Assembly (NCBI GenBank): GCA_900544765.1
Contig: UQWI01000001.1
Location: 322,503-386,502 of the forward strand
Length of the DNA: 64,000 nucleotides
Direction of reading: 5' to 3'
Source of the DNA: an uncultured Eubacteriales bacterium
GTDB taxonomy: Bacteria > Bacillota > Clostridia > Oscillospirales > Oscillospiraceae
The notes beneath the pieces were generated by a model. That model did not search any database. It had not been told where the DNA came from and saw only the letters and a program-made list of their open reading frames with translations. Position numbers and translations under genes: made by a program. This document shows positions 7,951-15,737 of this stretch, in pieces (position 1 is the stretch's first letter; each line of letters starts with the position of its first letter).

Positions 7951-8823
7951 ATGACAAAGAGAAAGATACTGCGCACCACCATCGCCGCGGCCATTTGCTG
8001 CTGCACCCTCGCCGGAGGCGTCTTTGCCGACTGCATCGGCGGCGGCGCCACCACGACGGAGGTAAACCTCCGCTCCGGCGCCGGTACTGACAACTCGATA
8101 ATCTTAACCGCCGCCTCCGGCGCGAATATGATAGTCGAGTCCGGCCCGGAAAACGGCTGGTACAAGGTCTACGTCAACGGCAGCTGGGGCTACATGTCCG
8201 CCGACTATGTAAGCTTTGCCGAGACGATGGACGTCTCCGCCTCCGGATGGGTAAACGGCACCGAGGTGCGCATGCGCGCCGCAGCCACCACCGACAGCGA
8301 CATACTCCGCGTCACCAGCTACGGTGAGAGCGTTGAGGTAACGGGCGTAAGCGGCGTGTGGTACCGCGTGAACGCCGGAGGCATGACCGGCTACATACGC
8401 AGCGACTTTGTCGAGCTCGGCGAGTACACCGAGGCCCCTGCAGCCAATTCCACGATAGGCGAGCAGATAGTCGCCTTCGCCAAGCAGTACTTGGGCGTAC
8501 CATATGTCTGGGCGGGCTCCACCCCCTCCGGCTTTGACTGCTCCGGCTTCGTGAGCTATGTGTTCAAGTCCAACGGCTATCAGACCAACCGCACCGCCGC
8601 CGCCATCTACCAGAACGGCGTGGCGGTCGACAAGAGCGAACTCCAGCCCGGCGACGCCGTGTTCTTTGCCAGCAGCAGCCAGGCCATCGGACACGTCGGC
8701 ATCTACATAGGCGACGGGCAGTTCATCCACTCAAGCTCCGGCGCGGGCTACGTCACCATCAACAGCCTCGACGAGAGCTACTACTCCCGCATGTACGTCG
8801 GCGCCCGCCGCATAGCGTACTGA
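7951..8823 (+). CDS. NlpC/P60 endopeptidase with two SH3b domains
   Basis: The protein has 290 residues and a signal peptide (about 1-28, ending near GGVFA). Two bacterial SH3 domains follow (about 35-90, EVNLRSGAGTDNS; and about 100-160, EVRMRAAATTDSD). The C-terminal NlpC/P60 domain runs from about 175: catalytic Cys in SGFDCSGFVSY, His in GHVGIYIGDG, third polar residue in FIHSSSG. It would cleave peptidoglycan stem peptides outside the membrane. I chose the ATG at 7951 over an upstream TTG because the signal peptide starts properly there. Confidence 0.92.
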   Translation: MTKRKILRTTIAAAICCCTLAGGVFADCIGGGATTTEVNLRSGAGTDNSIILTAASGANMIVESGPENGWYKVYVNGSWGYMSADYVSFAETMDVSASGWVNGTEVRMRAAATTDSDILRVTSYGESVEVTGVSGVWYRVNAGGMTGYIRSDFVELGEYTEAPAANSTIGEQIVAFAKQYLGVPYVWAGSTPSGFDCSGFVSYVFKSNGYQTNRTAAAIYQNGVAVDKSELQPGDAVFFASSSQAIGHVGIYIGDGQFIHSSSGAGYVTINSLDESYYSRMYVGARRIAY

Positions 8824-8846
8824 GCGCTGAATTATAGCTTCGCACA

Positions 8847-8886
8847 GCAAAACAGCCCCGGATTTCCGTGGCTGTTTTGCTTTTTT
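8847..8886 (+). terminator. Intrinsic terminator
   Basis: GCAAAACAGCC (8847-8857) pairs with GGCTGTTTTGC (8870-8880), followed by TTTTTT. It ends the NlpC/P60 transcription unit. Confidence 0.85.
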
Positions 8887-8939
8887 GCGGAACAATCTTC
8901 CATCCTTTTCGTCTCAAAACCAGAAAAGGAGGATGTGAT

Positions 8940-9623
8940 ATGAAACGCGCACTGCTATCCGCTATCGCCCTGATGCTGCTGCTCTCCGCCTGCAGCGTAA
9001 CAGCCGCCCCAACGCCTCCGCCCATTGAGACCGCATCCGTATCCACAACACCGGAGGCCGCGTCCGTGACCCCGACGCCTCAGCCTGACGCGGAGCCGTC
9101 CGGGCTGTCGCCCTTCGCAACCGTCGTATTTAAAGAGCTCAAGGTCACCAGGGATCGCTGGGAGGACAATGACGAGAACATGATACGCGAGACGCTCGAA
9201 TATTACTTCCTGCTCAGGAACGACGTGGAGTACGAGCCTGGCTATGCCGTACCGAACTTTGATCCCTTCTTCGACGAGAGCTCGCCGAATTACGACGACC
9301 TGGTGTTCGACGTCGACAAAGCTAGGTACTACAGGCTCTGCGCCGATGATTGCACCGGTATCGCCTGGTACAACACGTTCGTGAGGTTCAACTCAATTGA
9401 GATTGACGGCGACACCGCCCACGTCGAGGCGTACAACCTCACCTATTTTGTCTACGAGGGCGCGAACTTCATGTCCGGCGCGGGCACGACGAACTACGTC
9501 GAGCTCCGCAAGGTAGACGGCGTCTGGCGCATCAGCGACATAACCGCGGCGGACTCGTTCCACGAGATGACCCACGCCGAGCTGCTCGAGGAGATAGCCC
9601 GGCTGGAGCAGGAGCTGAGCTGA
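8940..9623 (+). CDS. Lipoprotein of unknown function
   Basis: The protein has 227 residues and lipobox LLSAC (Cys about 18). A Pro/Thr-rich linker follows (TPPPIETASV, TPTPQPD), then a folded domain from about residue 60. The domain has an NTF2-like feel: RETLEYYFLLRNDVEY, a Tyr/Asp-rich middle, and a closing VELRKVDGVWRISDITA strand. I infer a surface-exposed domain and cannot name the family. GGAGG precedes the ATG at 8940. Confidence 0.75.
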   Translation: MKRALLSAIALMLLLSACSVTAAPTPPPIETASVSTTPEAASVTPTPQPDAEPSGLSPFATVVFKELKVTRDRWEDNDENMIRETLEYYFLLRNDVEYEPGYAVPNFDPFFDESSPNYDDLVFDVDKARYYRLCADDCTGIAWYNTFVRFNSIEIDGDTAHVEAYNLTYFVYEGANFMSGAGTTNYVELRKVDGVWRISDITAADSFHEMTHAELLEEIARLEQELS

Positions 9624-9632
9624 GCTGGGCTG

Positions 9633-9665
9633 AAAAAATGAGCGCTGAAATCAGCGCTCATTTTT
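9633..9665. terminator. Bidirectional terminator
   Basis: AAAAATGAGCGCTGA pairs with TCAGCGCTCATTTTT around a short AA centre. A/T tracts on both sides serve the two converging genes. Confidence 0.85.
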
Positions 9666-9666
9666 A

Positions 9667-10551
9667 CTATGTCGTTGCTGCCGAAGGCGGGGCAATCTCC
9701 GTGTCCGCCGGACGCGGGATGAACTGCATGTCCAGGTCCACGTCGCCCGCTACGCCGTCCACGCTGCCGGTAAATGAAAACTGCCAGAGGGAGTGGCGGT
9801 AGTAGAAGTCGGGCCATCCGCCGGGCGCGCCGACCCAGATTTCATAATCGCCCAGGCGTTCCATCAGGTACTCGTAGTAGCCGATGTAGCGGTACAGGTA
9901 GACGCAGGGCGTGTAGCCCGCGTCCTTGACCATCTCGCAGAACACGACGGCGCTGGCCGTCAGCTCGTCGCGGTTTATGTCCTCGGCGCGCGAGCCCTCC
10001 AGGGGCTCCCAGTCAAACGCCACGGGCATGGTCACGTCGTAGTCCTTTATGAGCTCCAGCACAAAGTTGGCCTCCTCGGCTGCCTCTATGGCCCCTGTGG
10101 ACTGTGAGAAGAAGTACACGCCCACGTCCAGGCCGGCGTCGAGCGCGCCCTGCATATTGTTCTCGAACTGCTCGTCGACGACGATGGCGCCGGTCTCACT
10201 GCCGCGGTAGCCGCAGCGTATCATGGCGAACTCTATGCCGGAGTCGGCCACGGCCTGCCAGTCAATCTCGCCCTGGTAGAAGGAGACGTCAATGCCGAGC
10301 CGGGTGTCGTAGCCGTTGCCGGTGTACTCGGGCAGGCCGTCCTCACCGACCGTGAATTCGTCCTCGGAGAAGTCGGAGACGGCCACACCTTCCGCGGGGG
10401 TTATCCACTCGTAGTTTGCTCCGGTGTTTACATATGCCATACCCTCATGCGGGTCCGGCGTCTCTTCGGGCTCGCCGCAGGCAGCGAGCGATACGCACAT
10501 GGCGGCGCACAGCGCAATGGCAGAAATGCGTTTGAAAAGTCTGTTGTTCAT
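9667..10551 (-). CDS. Lipoprotein GH25 muramidase
   Basis: The 294-residue protein has lipobox SLAAC (Cys about 25). A linker of about 60 residues leads to a glycoside hydrolase family 25 domain: GIDVSFYQGEIDW (Asp about 88), FAMIRCGYRG, VGVYFFSQS, then the catalytic FDWEPLEG. The C-terminal part carries WQFSFTGSVDGVAGDVDLD, the usual closing GH25 motif. It would cleave the glycan backbone of peptidoglycan at the outer face of the membrane, fitting the neighbouring wall genes. Confidence 0.92.
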   Translation of the reverse strand: MNNRLFKRISAIALCAAMCVSLAACGEPEETPDPHEGMAYVNTGANYEWITPAEGVAVSDFSEDEFTVGEDGLPEYTGNGYDTRLGIDVSFYQGEIDWQAVADSGIEFAMIRCGYRGSETGAIVVDEQFENNMQGALDAGLDVGVYFFSQSTGAIEAAEEANFVLELIKDYDVTMPVAFDWEPLEGSRAEDINRDELTASAVVFCEMVKDAGYTPCVYLYRYIGYYEYLMERLGDYEIWVGAPGGWPDFYYRHSLWQFSFTGSVDGVAGDVDLDMQFIPRPADTEIAPPSAATT

Positions 10552-10613
10552 GCCGGTGTCCTTTCGAGGAAATTCGACCTATTATAGCACGAACATGTTA
10601 ACAAATCCAGCCC

Positions 10614-11324
10614 TCAAACGAGTGAAGTTATCCAGTTATAAATAGGCACATACGCCGCGGGCAAAAATACGGCAGGAAGCATGCTGGCAATCTTGATTGG
10701 CTGCGCGCGCAGCTCCATGAGGTTTATCGCTAGGCCTATCAGCAGCACGCCGCCGACGGCGCTCATTTCGGTGACAATGGCGTCCGTCAGCAGCGGCGCC
10801 AGCGCGCCTGCGAGCAGGGTCAGTCCTCCTTCAACCACAAACACGCAGACGAAGCTCGCCGCCGCGCCCATGCCCATCGCTGCGCCGTAGGCCAGCGATG
10901 CGATGAGGTCCAGCACAGCTTTGGCGTACAGTATGGAGTTGTCGCCGTTTATACCGGCCTCCACACTGCCCATGACGGCCATGGAGCCAATGCAGAACAT
11001 TATGGAGCAGGAGACAAAGGCGCCGGTAAAATTACCGCCGTTCGAGCTCTTTGAGCCCAGCCTCCGCTCAGCCAGGCGGCCCAGGGCGTTCACTCCGTCG
11101 TCTATGTGCAGCAGCTCGCCTATCACGGTACCGAGAGAGCAGCAAACGATTATGCACAGCGGGTCGCTCGTGCCGACCGTGCTCACCACGCCAACGCCTG
11201 TTGTGGCGAGACCCAAGGCCACCATGAGCGAATCCGTGTATTTTTTCTTTATCCTGCTGCCGAAGAGCATGCCTATTATGCCGCCGACAAGCACGGCGAT
11301 GGAATTTGCCAAAACACCCAGCAT
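10614..11324 (-). CDS. DUF554 family membrane protein
   Basis: The 236-residue integral membrane protein starts MLGVLANSIAVLVGGIIGML and has about six to seven hydrophobic helices with glycine-rich turns. The GTVIGELLHIDDGVNALGRL segment at about 70-90 is typical of DUF554 (YdfK-like). Function is unknown; such proteins are often suspected to be small-solute or ion channels. It is monocistronic. Confidence 0.88.
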   Translation of the reverse strand: MLGVLANSIAVLVGGIIGMLFGSRIKKKYTDSLMVALGLATTGVGVVSTVGTSDPLCIIVCCSLGTVIGELLHIDDGVNALGRLAERRLGSKSSNGGNFTGAFVSCSIMFCIGSMAVMGSVEAGINGDNSILYAKAVLDLIASLAYGAAMGMGAAASFVCVFVVEGGLTLLAGALAPLLTDAIVTEMSAVGGVLLIGLAINLMELRAQPIKIASMLPAVFLPAAYVPIYNWITSLV

Positions 11325-11393
11325 GTGCGCTCACCCCTGTGAATTCTTTGCTGCTTTAGAATATCCCAAGGTCAAGATAAAGTCAACGTTCTG

Positions 11394-11422
11394 TTGACAC
11401 GCGCGGCGGAAAATAGTATTAT
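11394..11422 (+). promoter_or_regulatory. Promoter of tRNA-Leu
   Basis: The -35 is TTGACA (11394-11399) and the -10 is TATTAT (11417-11422), with a 17-bp spacer. It lies 35 bp before the tRNA. Confidence 0.8.
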
Positions 11423-11457
11423 ATATAGGCGTATTCGCTCATGCGTATATGTATAAT

Positions 11458-11542
11458 GCGGGTATGGCGGAATTGGCAGACGCGCAGGATTTAGGTTCCT
11501 GTGAAGCAATTCGTGTGGGTTCAAGTCCCACTACCCGCACCA
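11458..11542 (+). tRNA. tRNA-Leu(UAG)
   Basis: This class II tRNA has acceptor GCGGGTA / TACCCGC, anticodon stem CAGGA / TCCTG with loop TTTAGGT (anticodon TAG), a variable arm and a T arm with TTCAAGT. The CCA is encoded at 11540-11542. Repeat copy D begins two bases later and supplies the terminator. Confidence 0.95.
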
Positions 11543-11543
11543 C

Positions 11544-11663
11544 GTCAGGGCAAGCGTCACATCGCTTGCCCTGACTTTTATTCATTCTGAAAAAAGTCAG
11601 GTCGCGCTCGTTCTGCTGCCCTTCCTTCCAAAATTGAACCCGCTGCGCTGGGCTTCAATTTTG
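11544..11663 (+). repeat. Dispersed two-hairpin repeat, copy D (also tRNA-Leu terminator)
   Basis: Hairpin 1 at 11544-11575 is GTCAGGGCAAGCG, loop TCACAT, CGCTTGCCCTGAC, followed by TTTTATT, so it can end the tRNA transcript. The spacer has CATTCTGAAAAAAGTCA and CGCGCTCGTTCTGCTGCCC. Hairpin 2 (11629-11663) pairs CAAAATTGAA with TTCAATTTTG around CCC...GGG. This is the most complete copy. Confidence 0.8.
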
Positions 11664-11703
11664 TTTTGTTCGGATTCATAAGCGTAAATGCTGTAAGAAC
11701 ACT

Positions 11704-11831
11704 CGCACCACGTCAGGGCAAGCGTCACATCGCTTGCCCTGACTTTTATTCATTCTGAAAAAAGTCATGGCGCGCTCGTTATGCTGCCCTTCCTTCCAAA
11801 ATCGCAACCACGTTTTTGGGTTGCGATTTTG
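11704..11831 (+). repeat. Dispersed two-hairpin repeat, copy E, with tRNA 3'-end remnant
   Basis: Positions 11704-11802 repeat 11536-11634 almost exactly, at an offset of 168 bp. The first bases, CGCACCA, equal the 3' end of tRNA-Leu although no tRNA is present. Hairpin 1 (11712-11743) is identical to copy D. Hairpin 2 (11797-11831) is CAAAATCGCAACC / GGGTTGCGATTTTG, so its stem differs from copy D yet is still paired. Confidence 0.8.
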
Positions 11832-11839
11832 CTTTTTAT

Positions 11840-11915
11840 ATCCAGCGGCAAAAACGCGTCTCGCGTCGTTCCCTTGCTTCTACTTTCAGGACCGAAACCG
11901 GAGGTTTCGGTCCTG
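11840..11915 (+). repeat. Dispersed two-hairpin repeat, copy F (second half only)
   Basis: A spacer resembling that of copy A (GGCAAAAACGCGTCTCGCGTCG, broken by substitutions) is followed by hairpin 2 at 11887-11915, a 13-bp stem CAGGACCGAAACC / GGTTTCGGTCCTG. Hairpin 1 is missing. Between 11916 and 11999 I see no feature. Confidence 0.55.
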
Positions 11916-11999
11916 TCTTTTGGGTTTTGCGCCCTTCCCTTATGTCGGGCTCGCTGTTGACTTGCCTATAACAGCGCCGGGTACTTTTTCGCCCCTGCC

Positions 12000-12599
12000 T
12001 CACGCGATTTTTTCTCTGATAGCTGCATTGCCGTCTGCGGCCCGGGCCGCTGCTTTCAGCAAGTCCTCCCCTGTCACGCCGAGCCTCGCCTCGTCCCCCG
12101 CAAACGGTATATGCAGCAGAAATTCCCCGTCCACCTCATAGACGTACACATAGATTCCGGACCCGATATCCTGCGTTTCCCCAAGCATTGAGAGAACATC
12201 CTCCCTGCTCATTTCCGGCTTCAGCTCCATTATCTGCTCCGACGTCACCTCGGCCGGCTCTTCATGTCCTTCACCGCCGTCTGGGGCAAGTCCCAGGATT
12301 TCATCGGCCAGGCCGCTGCTTTCTCCCGCATCAAGCGTTTTCGCCGCCTGCTTTATCTCGCTGCGGCTGTATCCGCTCAGGGCCTCTGCCGGTATTCCTA
12401 GCGACTCAAGATAACCTATCGCCGCATTGTATTCGACCGCATCAACCGCGAGTACACCCGCCGGCAGCAGCAAAAGGCACAGGCAGGCGGCGGCAATCGT
12501 AATAAGCAGCTTCTTACCTTTCTTCCTGTAGCAGGCGGCTTCAATAATGTACTTCCCATCCAGTTCGCTCATTGCCTCGGAAAACAGCTTTCCTTTCAT
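12000..12599 (-). CDS. Membrane-anchored anti-sigma-like protein
   Basis: The 199-residue protein has a cytoplasmic N-terminus of about 28 residues, one membrane helix at about 29-52 (LLITIAAACLCLLLLPAGVL) and an extracytoplasmic part of about 145 residues. The last 80 residues (MELKPEMSREDVLSMLGETQ, then GIYVYVYEVDGEFLLHIPF) resemble a SmpA/OmlA-type BLIP fold, which is inference from the pattern only. It overlaps the upstream sigma gene by 4 bp, so it is probably that sigma factor's regulator. Confidence 0.65.
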   Translation of the reverse strand: MKGKLFSEAMSELDGKYIIEAACYRKKGKKLLITIAAACLCLLLLPAGVLAVDAVEYNAAIGYLESLGIPAEALSGYSRSEIKQAAKTLDAGESSGLADEILGLAPDGGEGHEEPAEVTSEQIMELKPEMSREDVLSMLGETQDIGSGIYVYVYEVDGEFLLHIPFAGDEARLGVTGEDLLKAAARAADGNAAIREKIA

Positions 12600-13153
12600 A
12601 CAAAAACCTCCATTTCAATCAGGTACTGCTTCAGCTTCGCACGCATACGGCTTAGGCGCACGGAGACATTTTTCTCGGAAAGGCCGGTCAGCGCGGCAAT
12701 GTCCCGGCAGCTGTCTGCAAACCAATAGCGGCGCATGAAGATTACCCGGTTCTCGCGGCTCAGTCCATCCAGGAAGCGGCCTATTATACGCGCAAGCTCC
12801 TTAGCCCCAATTTCGTCCTCAAGACTATGCCCATCTGCGACGCAGCCCTCCAGCTCCTCAAGAGCGACCGTATAGCGTCCGCTTCTCTTGGCGGCCTCTC
12901 GTCTCCAGTACGCCTTCAGCGAAACATTGCGTACTATTCTGGCAACATAGGGCAGCAGCACCTCCGGGCGCGCCGGAGGAATTGCATTCCATGCGCCCAG
13001 ATACGCGTCGTTGACGCACTCCTCAGCATCAAGTCTATCGTTCAATATGTTATACGACAGGCTGCGGCACAGCCCCCCGTATTTCCTGTCCAGCTCTGCT
13101 ATCCCCTGCTCGGAGCGCTTGAAAAACAGTTCTATAATTTCCACGTCGTCCAT
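12596..13153 (-). CDS. ECF-type RNA polymerase sigma factor
   Basis: The 185-residue paralogue of the sigma at 3286-3852 has region 2 at about 25-95 (DRLDAEECVNDAYLGAWNAI, then YVARIVRNVSLKAYWRRE). Region 4 is at about 122-178 (LSRENRVIFMRRYWFADSCR, LTGLSEKNVSVRLSRMRAKL). It is translationally coupled to the downstream membrane protein. Its targets are unknown; autoregulation is usual for this class. Confidence 0.9.
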   Translation of the reverse strand: MDDVEIIELFFKRSEQGIAELDRKYGGLCRSLSYNILNDRLDAEECVNDAYLGAWNAIPPARPEVLLPYVARIVRNVSLKAYWRREAAKRSGRYTVALEELEGCVADGHSLEDEIGAKELARIIGRFLDGLSRENRVIFMRRYWFADSCRDIAALTGLSEKNVSVRLSRMRAKLKQYLIEMEVFV

Positions 13154-13241
13154 TGTCCTGCGCCTCCTTTCCCGCTCTGAATATATAACTACGTTTTCAT
13201 GCGAGAATACTACATCTCATACAGTTTTCCCGCAATGCAGC

Positions 13242-13277
13242 GAATGCCGCCCGGCACTCAAGTGCCGGGCGGCATTC
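13242..13277. terminator. Strong hairpin between sigma operon and LysR gene
   Basis: A perfect 16-bp stem (GAATGCCGCCCGGCAC / GTGCCGGGCGGCATTC) has loop TCAA. It lies downstream of the leftward LysR gene but lacks a T-run on either strand, so it may be a weak or factor-assisted terminator or an mRNA-end stabiliser. Confidence 0.5.
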
Positions 13278-13340
13278 GCGTCCCTGTGGACAGCCGAAGC
13301 AAACCCCGCAAATCTCGAATTGCTCGAGTTCAATTGCGCT

Positions 13341-14228
13341 TTACATCGGCGGATTAACAATCTGCTCTATGCTGGAAATGAGGGCGCGCACGCGGTCGTT
13401 CATATAGGAGTTCTTCCGATAGACGATGCACAAATCCCACCTGAACTCGGATTCAAACGGGCGTATCTCCAGGTTGTAGCGGTCGTAGTGCCTTACGCAC
13501 GGCGCCGGCAGGACGCATATCTCGTTGCTCAGGTGGCTGATTTTCAGGAGGAAATCGCACGACGGGCTTGTGACATCTATGCGCGGGGAAAGGGACTTGG
13601 CCTTAAAGAGCTTCATCAGCTCCTCGTAAACGGCATAGTCGGTCGGGAATGTGTTTATGGAGTACGGCATAAGCTCTTCAAGGGCAATGCTCCTGCGGGA
13701 CGCCAGCGGGTGCGTGGGGTTCATCGCGCAGACGACTTGATCCTGTATTATGACGATTTCGCTAAGCTCGTTCGACTCAACAGGATGCATGCTGATTGCA
13801 ACGTCCAGCACTCCATCCAGAACCATGTCCTCGAGCTTTCTTGCGCCGAATTCGTGAACTTCCACGGTAACGTCCGGAAAGTGCCTGCGGAAACGCATAA
13901 TAATTTCAGGGAAGTCCAGCGCGGCTATCACCGGAGGTATGCCCAGCATGACACGCTCACTGCTCATGTTTTTCATGTCCGAGAGAGTCTTTTCCAGAGC
14001 GTCAAACTCATTGACAATTTTCCGACCGCGCTCGACAACGCAGAGCCCTGCATCCGTCGGAATCATCGAGTTGCCGTCGCGGAAAAACAGCGGGATGCCT
14101 ATCTGCTCCTCCACCTTCTTGAGCATCTTGCTTAAAGCCGGCTGCGTGACAAACAGATTTTCGGCAGCCTTGGTCATGTTCCTCGCGCAGGCGATGCCTA
14201 TTATGTAGCGCAGTTCGCGAATTTCCAT
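13341..14228 (-). CDS. LysR-family transcriptional regulator
   Basis: The 295-residue protein has an N-terminal winged HTH (MEIRELRYIIGIACARNMTK, then AAENLFVTQPALSKMLKKVE) and a C-terminal periplasmic-binding-protein-like effector domain from about residue 90. It is divergent from the acyl-CoA dehydrogenase operon with 339 bp between them, the classic arrangement for a LysR regulator that controls its neighbour in response to a substrate or intermediate. Confidence 0.92.
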   Translation of the reverse strand: MEIRELRYIIGIACARNMTKAAENLFVTQPALSKMLKKVEEQIGIPLFFRDGNSMIPTDAGLCVVERGRKIVNEFDALEKTLSDMKNMSSERVMLGIPPVIAALDFPEIIMRFRRHFPDVTVEVHEFGARKLEDMVLDGVLDVAISMHPVESNELSEIVIIQDQVVCAMNPTHPLASRRSIALEELMPYSINTFPTDYAVYEELMKLFKAKSLSPRIDVTSPSCDFLLKISHLSNEICVLPAPCVRHYDRYNLEIRPFESEFRWDLCIVYRKNSYMNDRVRALISSIEQIVNPPM

Positions 14229-14567
14229 TCTGATCCCTCCCGTAAGCGAGCTGGCAAAGCTATTGTATAAATTTTAACATATACCGGCCGCAAAGTTCAA
14301 ACCTGATTTGCCGGAAAGTTATTTCAATTATTCATAGGCTCATAACCAAAAGTTCAGCTCAAAACCGGTTAATATGTCAGTTGCGATGTGAAGCGCGTCA
14401 AAAAGGCAGTTAATGGTACATATTTGACTATACTGCGGTTTGTGTTCGATATCCGGCAGTTATGGCCGAAGAAATGATAGTTATTTCTCAAACTAAGAAT
14501 TGCGTAATACAATTGCCCTGCCGGCGGAAAATGAGCCGCCTATTAATGATTAAAAGGAGAGGCAGTT
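14229..14567. promoter_or_regulatory. Divergent control region, lysR / acyl-CoA operon
   Basis: This AT-rich 339-bp gap holds an inverted AACC...GGTT pair near 14343-14372 inside a palindromic stretch (CATAACC...CCGGTTAATATG), a plausible LysR site. A TTGACT at 14424-14429 and a TACAAT near 14508 are weak promoter candidates for the rightward operon. AAAGGAGAGG precedes the ATG at 14568. No reading frame of substance is seen. Confidence 0.4.
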
Positions 14568-15716
14568 ATGGGCATGCTTATTCAATTCAACGAAGAACAG
14601 AAGATGATAAGAGATATGGTGCGCGAGTTCACCCAGAAGGAAGTTGAACCGCGCGACTACTACATGGACCAGAACGACGCTTTTGACCGTGAGCTGTACG
14701 CCAAGTTCAACGAGCTGGGCCTCGGCGGCGTGCTCGTACCGGAAGAGTACGGCGGCATGGGCAGCGACTATGTGACCAGCACCATCATCGTCCACGAGCT
14801 TGCCAAGGGCAGCGCCAGCTTCGCGCTTGCAATTGAGATAAGCCACGTTGCGGCCGAGATGATAACCAACTGGGGCACCGACGCGCAGAAGCGGGAGTAC
14901 CTGCCCCGCGTCGCCCAGGGCGACCTGTTCGCATTCGGCCTCACTGAAGCCAGCGCCGGTTCCGACGCGGCAGGTATCCGCTCCGTGGCCGTAAAGAACG
15001 AGGACGGCAGCTGGACGCTCAACGGCGGCAAGTCCTGGATAACCAACTCCGGCGAGGCCGATGTGTATCTCATCCTTGCCAAGACCGACCCCGAGGCCGG
15101 AAACAAGGGCATCAGCGCCTTTATCATCCCCAAGGAGGCCGAAGGCCTGGTGATTGCCAAGCACGAAAAGAAGATGGGCATGCGCGGCTCGAGCACCTGC
15201 GCGCTGAGCTTCGACAACATACACCTGCCTGCGGAAGCGCTTCTCGGCCCCGAAGGCGCCGGCTTCAAGATTGCTATGAGCGTTCTCGACGGCGGCCGCA
15301 TAAGCTGCTCCGCCATAGCCACCGCGCTGAGCCAGCACGCGATGGACATAGCCCGCAAGTATGCCAACGAGCGCACGACCTTCGGCAAGCCCATCGCCAA
15401 GCATCAGGGCGTCCAGTTCAAGTTCGGCGACATCTCCGCCCTCATTGAGGCCATGGAGCTAATGACCTACGAGGCGGCTTATACCAAGGCCTCCGGGCAG
15501 CGCTGCACGCTCATCGCCGCGCAAGCGAAGCTCTTTGCCGCTGTCAACTGCACGCAGATTTGCCTCGAGTGCCTGCAGGTGCTTGGCGGCAACGGCTACA
15601 GCCAGGACTTCCACGTCGAGCGCCTCGTTCGCGACGCCAAGCTGCTCGAGATAGGCGAAGGCACCAACGAGATACTCCGCATGGTCGTGGGCGGCACCGT
15701 GCTTTCCCAGAAGTAA
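14568..15716 (+). CDS. Acyl-CoA dehydrogenase, short-chain type
   Basis: The 382-residue FAD enzyme spans all three acyl-CoA dehydrogenase domains: alpha N-terminal (MIRDMVREFTQKEVEPRDYY), beta middle (FGLTEASAGSDAAG and WITNSGEADVYLI) and alpha C-terminal. The catalytic Glu is in LLEIGEGTNEILR near residue 361. The typical NERTTFGKPI and QVLGGNGYSQDF motifs are present. Followed directly by etf genes, it probably exchanges electrons with ETF, reducing an enoyl-CoA or oxidising an acyl-CoA. The exact substrate cannot be told. Confidence 0.94.
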   Translation: MGMLIQFNEEQKMIRDMVREFTQKEVEPRDYYMDQNDAFDRELYAKFNELGLGGVLVPEEYGGMGSDYVTSTIIVHELAKGSASFALAIEISHVAAEMITNWGTDAQKREYLPRVAQGDLFAFGLTEASAGSDAAGIRSVAVKNEDGSWTLNGGKSWITNSGEADVYLILAKTDPEAGNKGISAFIIPKEAEGLVIAKHEKKMGMRGSSTCALSFDNIHLPAEALLGPEGAGFKIAMSVLDGGRISCSAIATALSQHAMDIARKYANERTTFGKPIAKHQGVQFKFGDISALIEAMELMTYEAAYTKASGQRCTLIAAQAKLFAAVNCTQICLECLQVLGGNGYSQDFHVERLVRDAKLLEIGEGTNEILRMVVGGTVLSQK

Positions 15717-15737
15717 ATAACCGGCTCGGAGAGAGAA

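Noticed and set aside
11536..11915. CRISPR array
   Set aside because: The repeats are few, long, uneven in spacing and internally palindromic with a tRNA remnant. There are no unique spacers and no cas genes.
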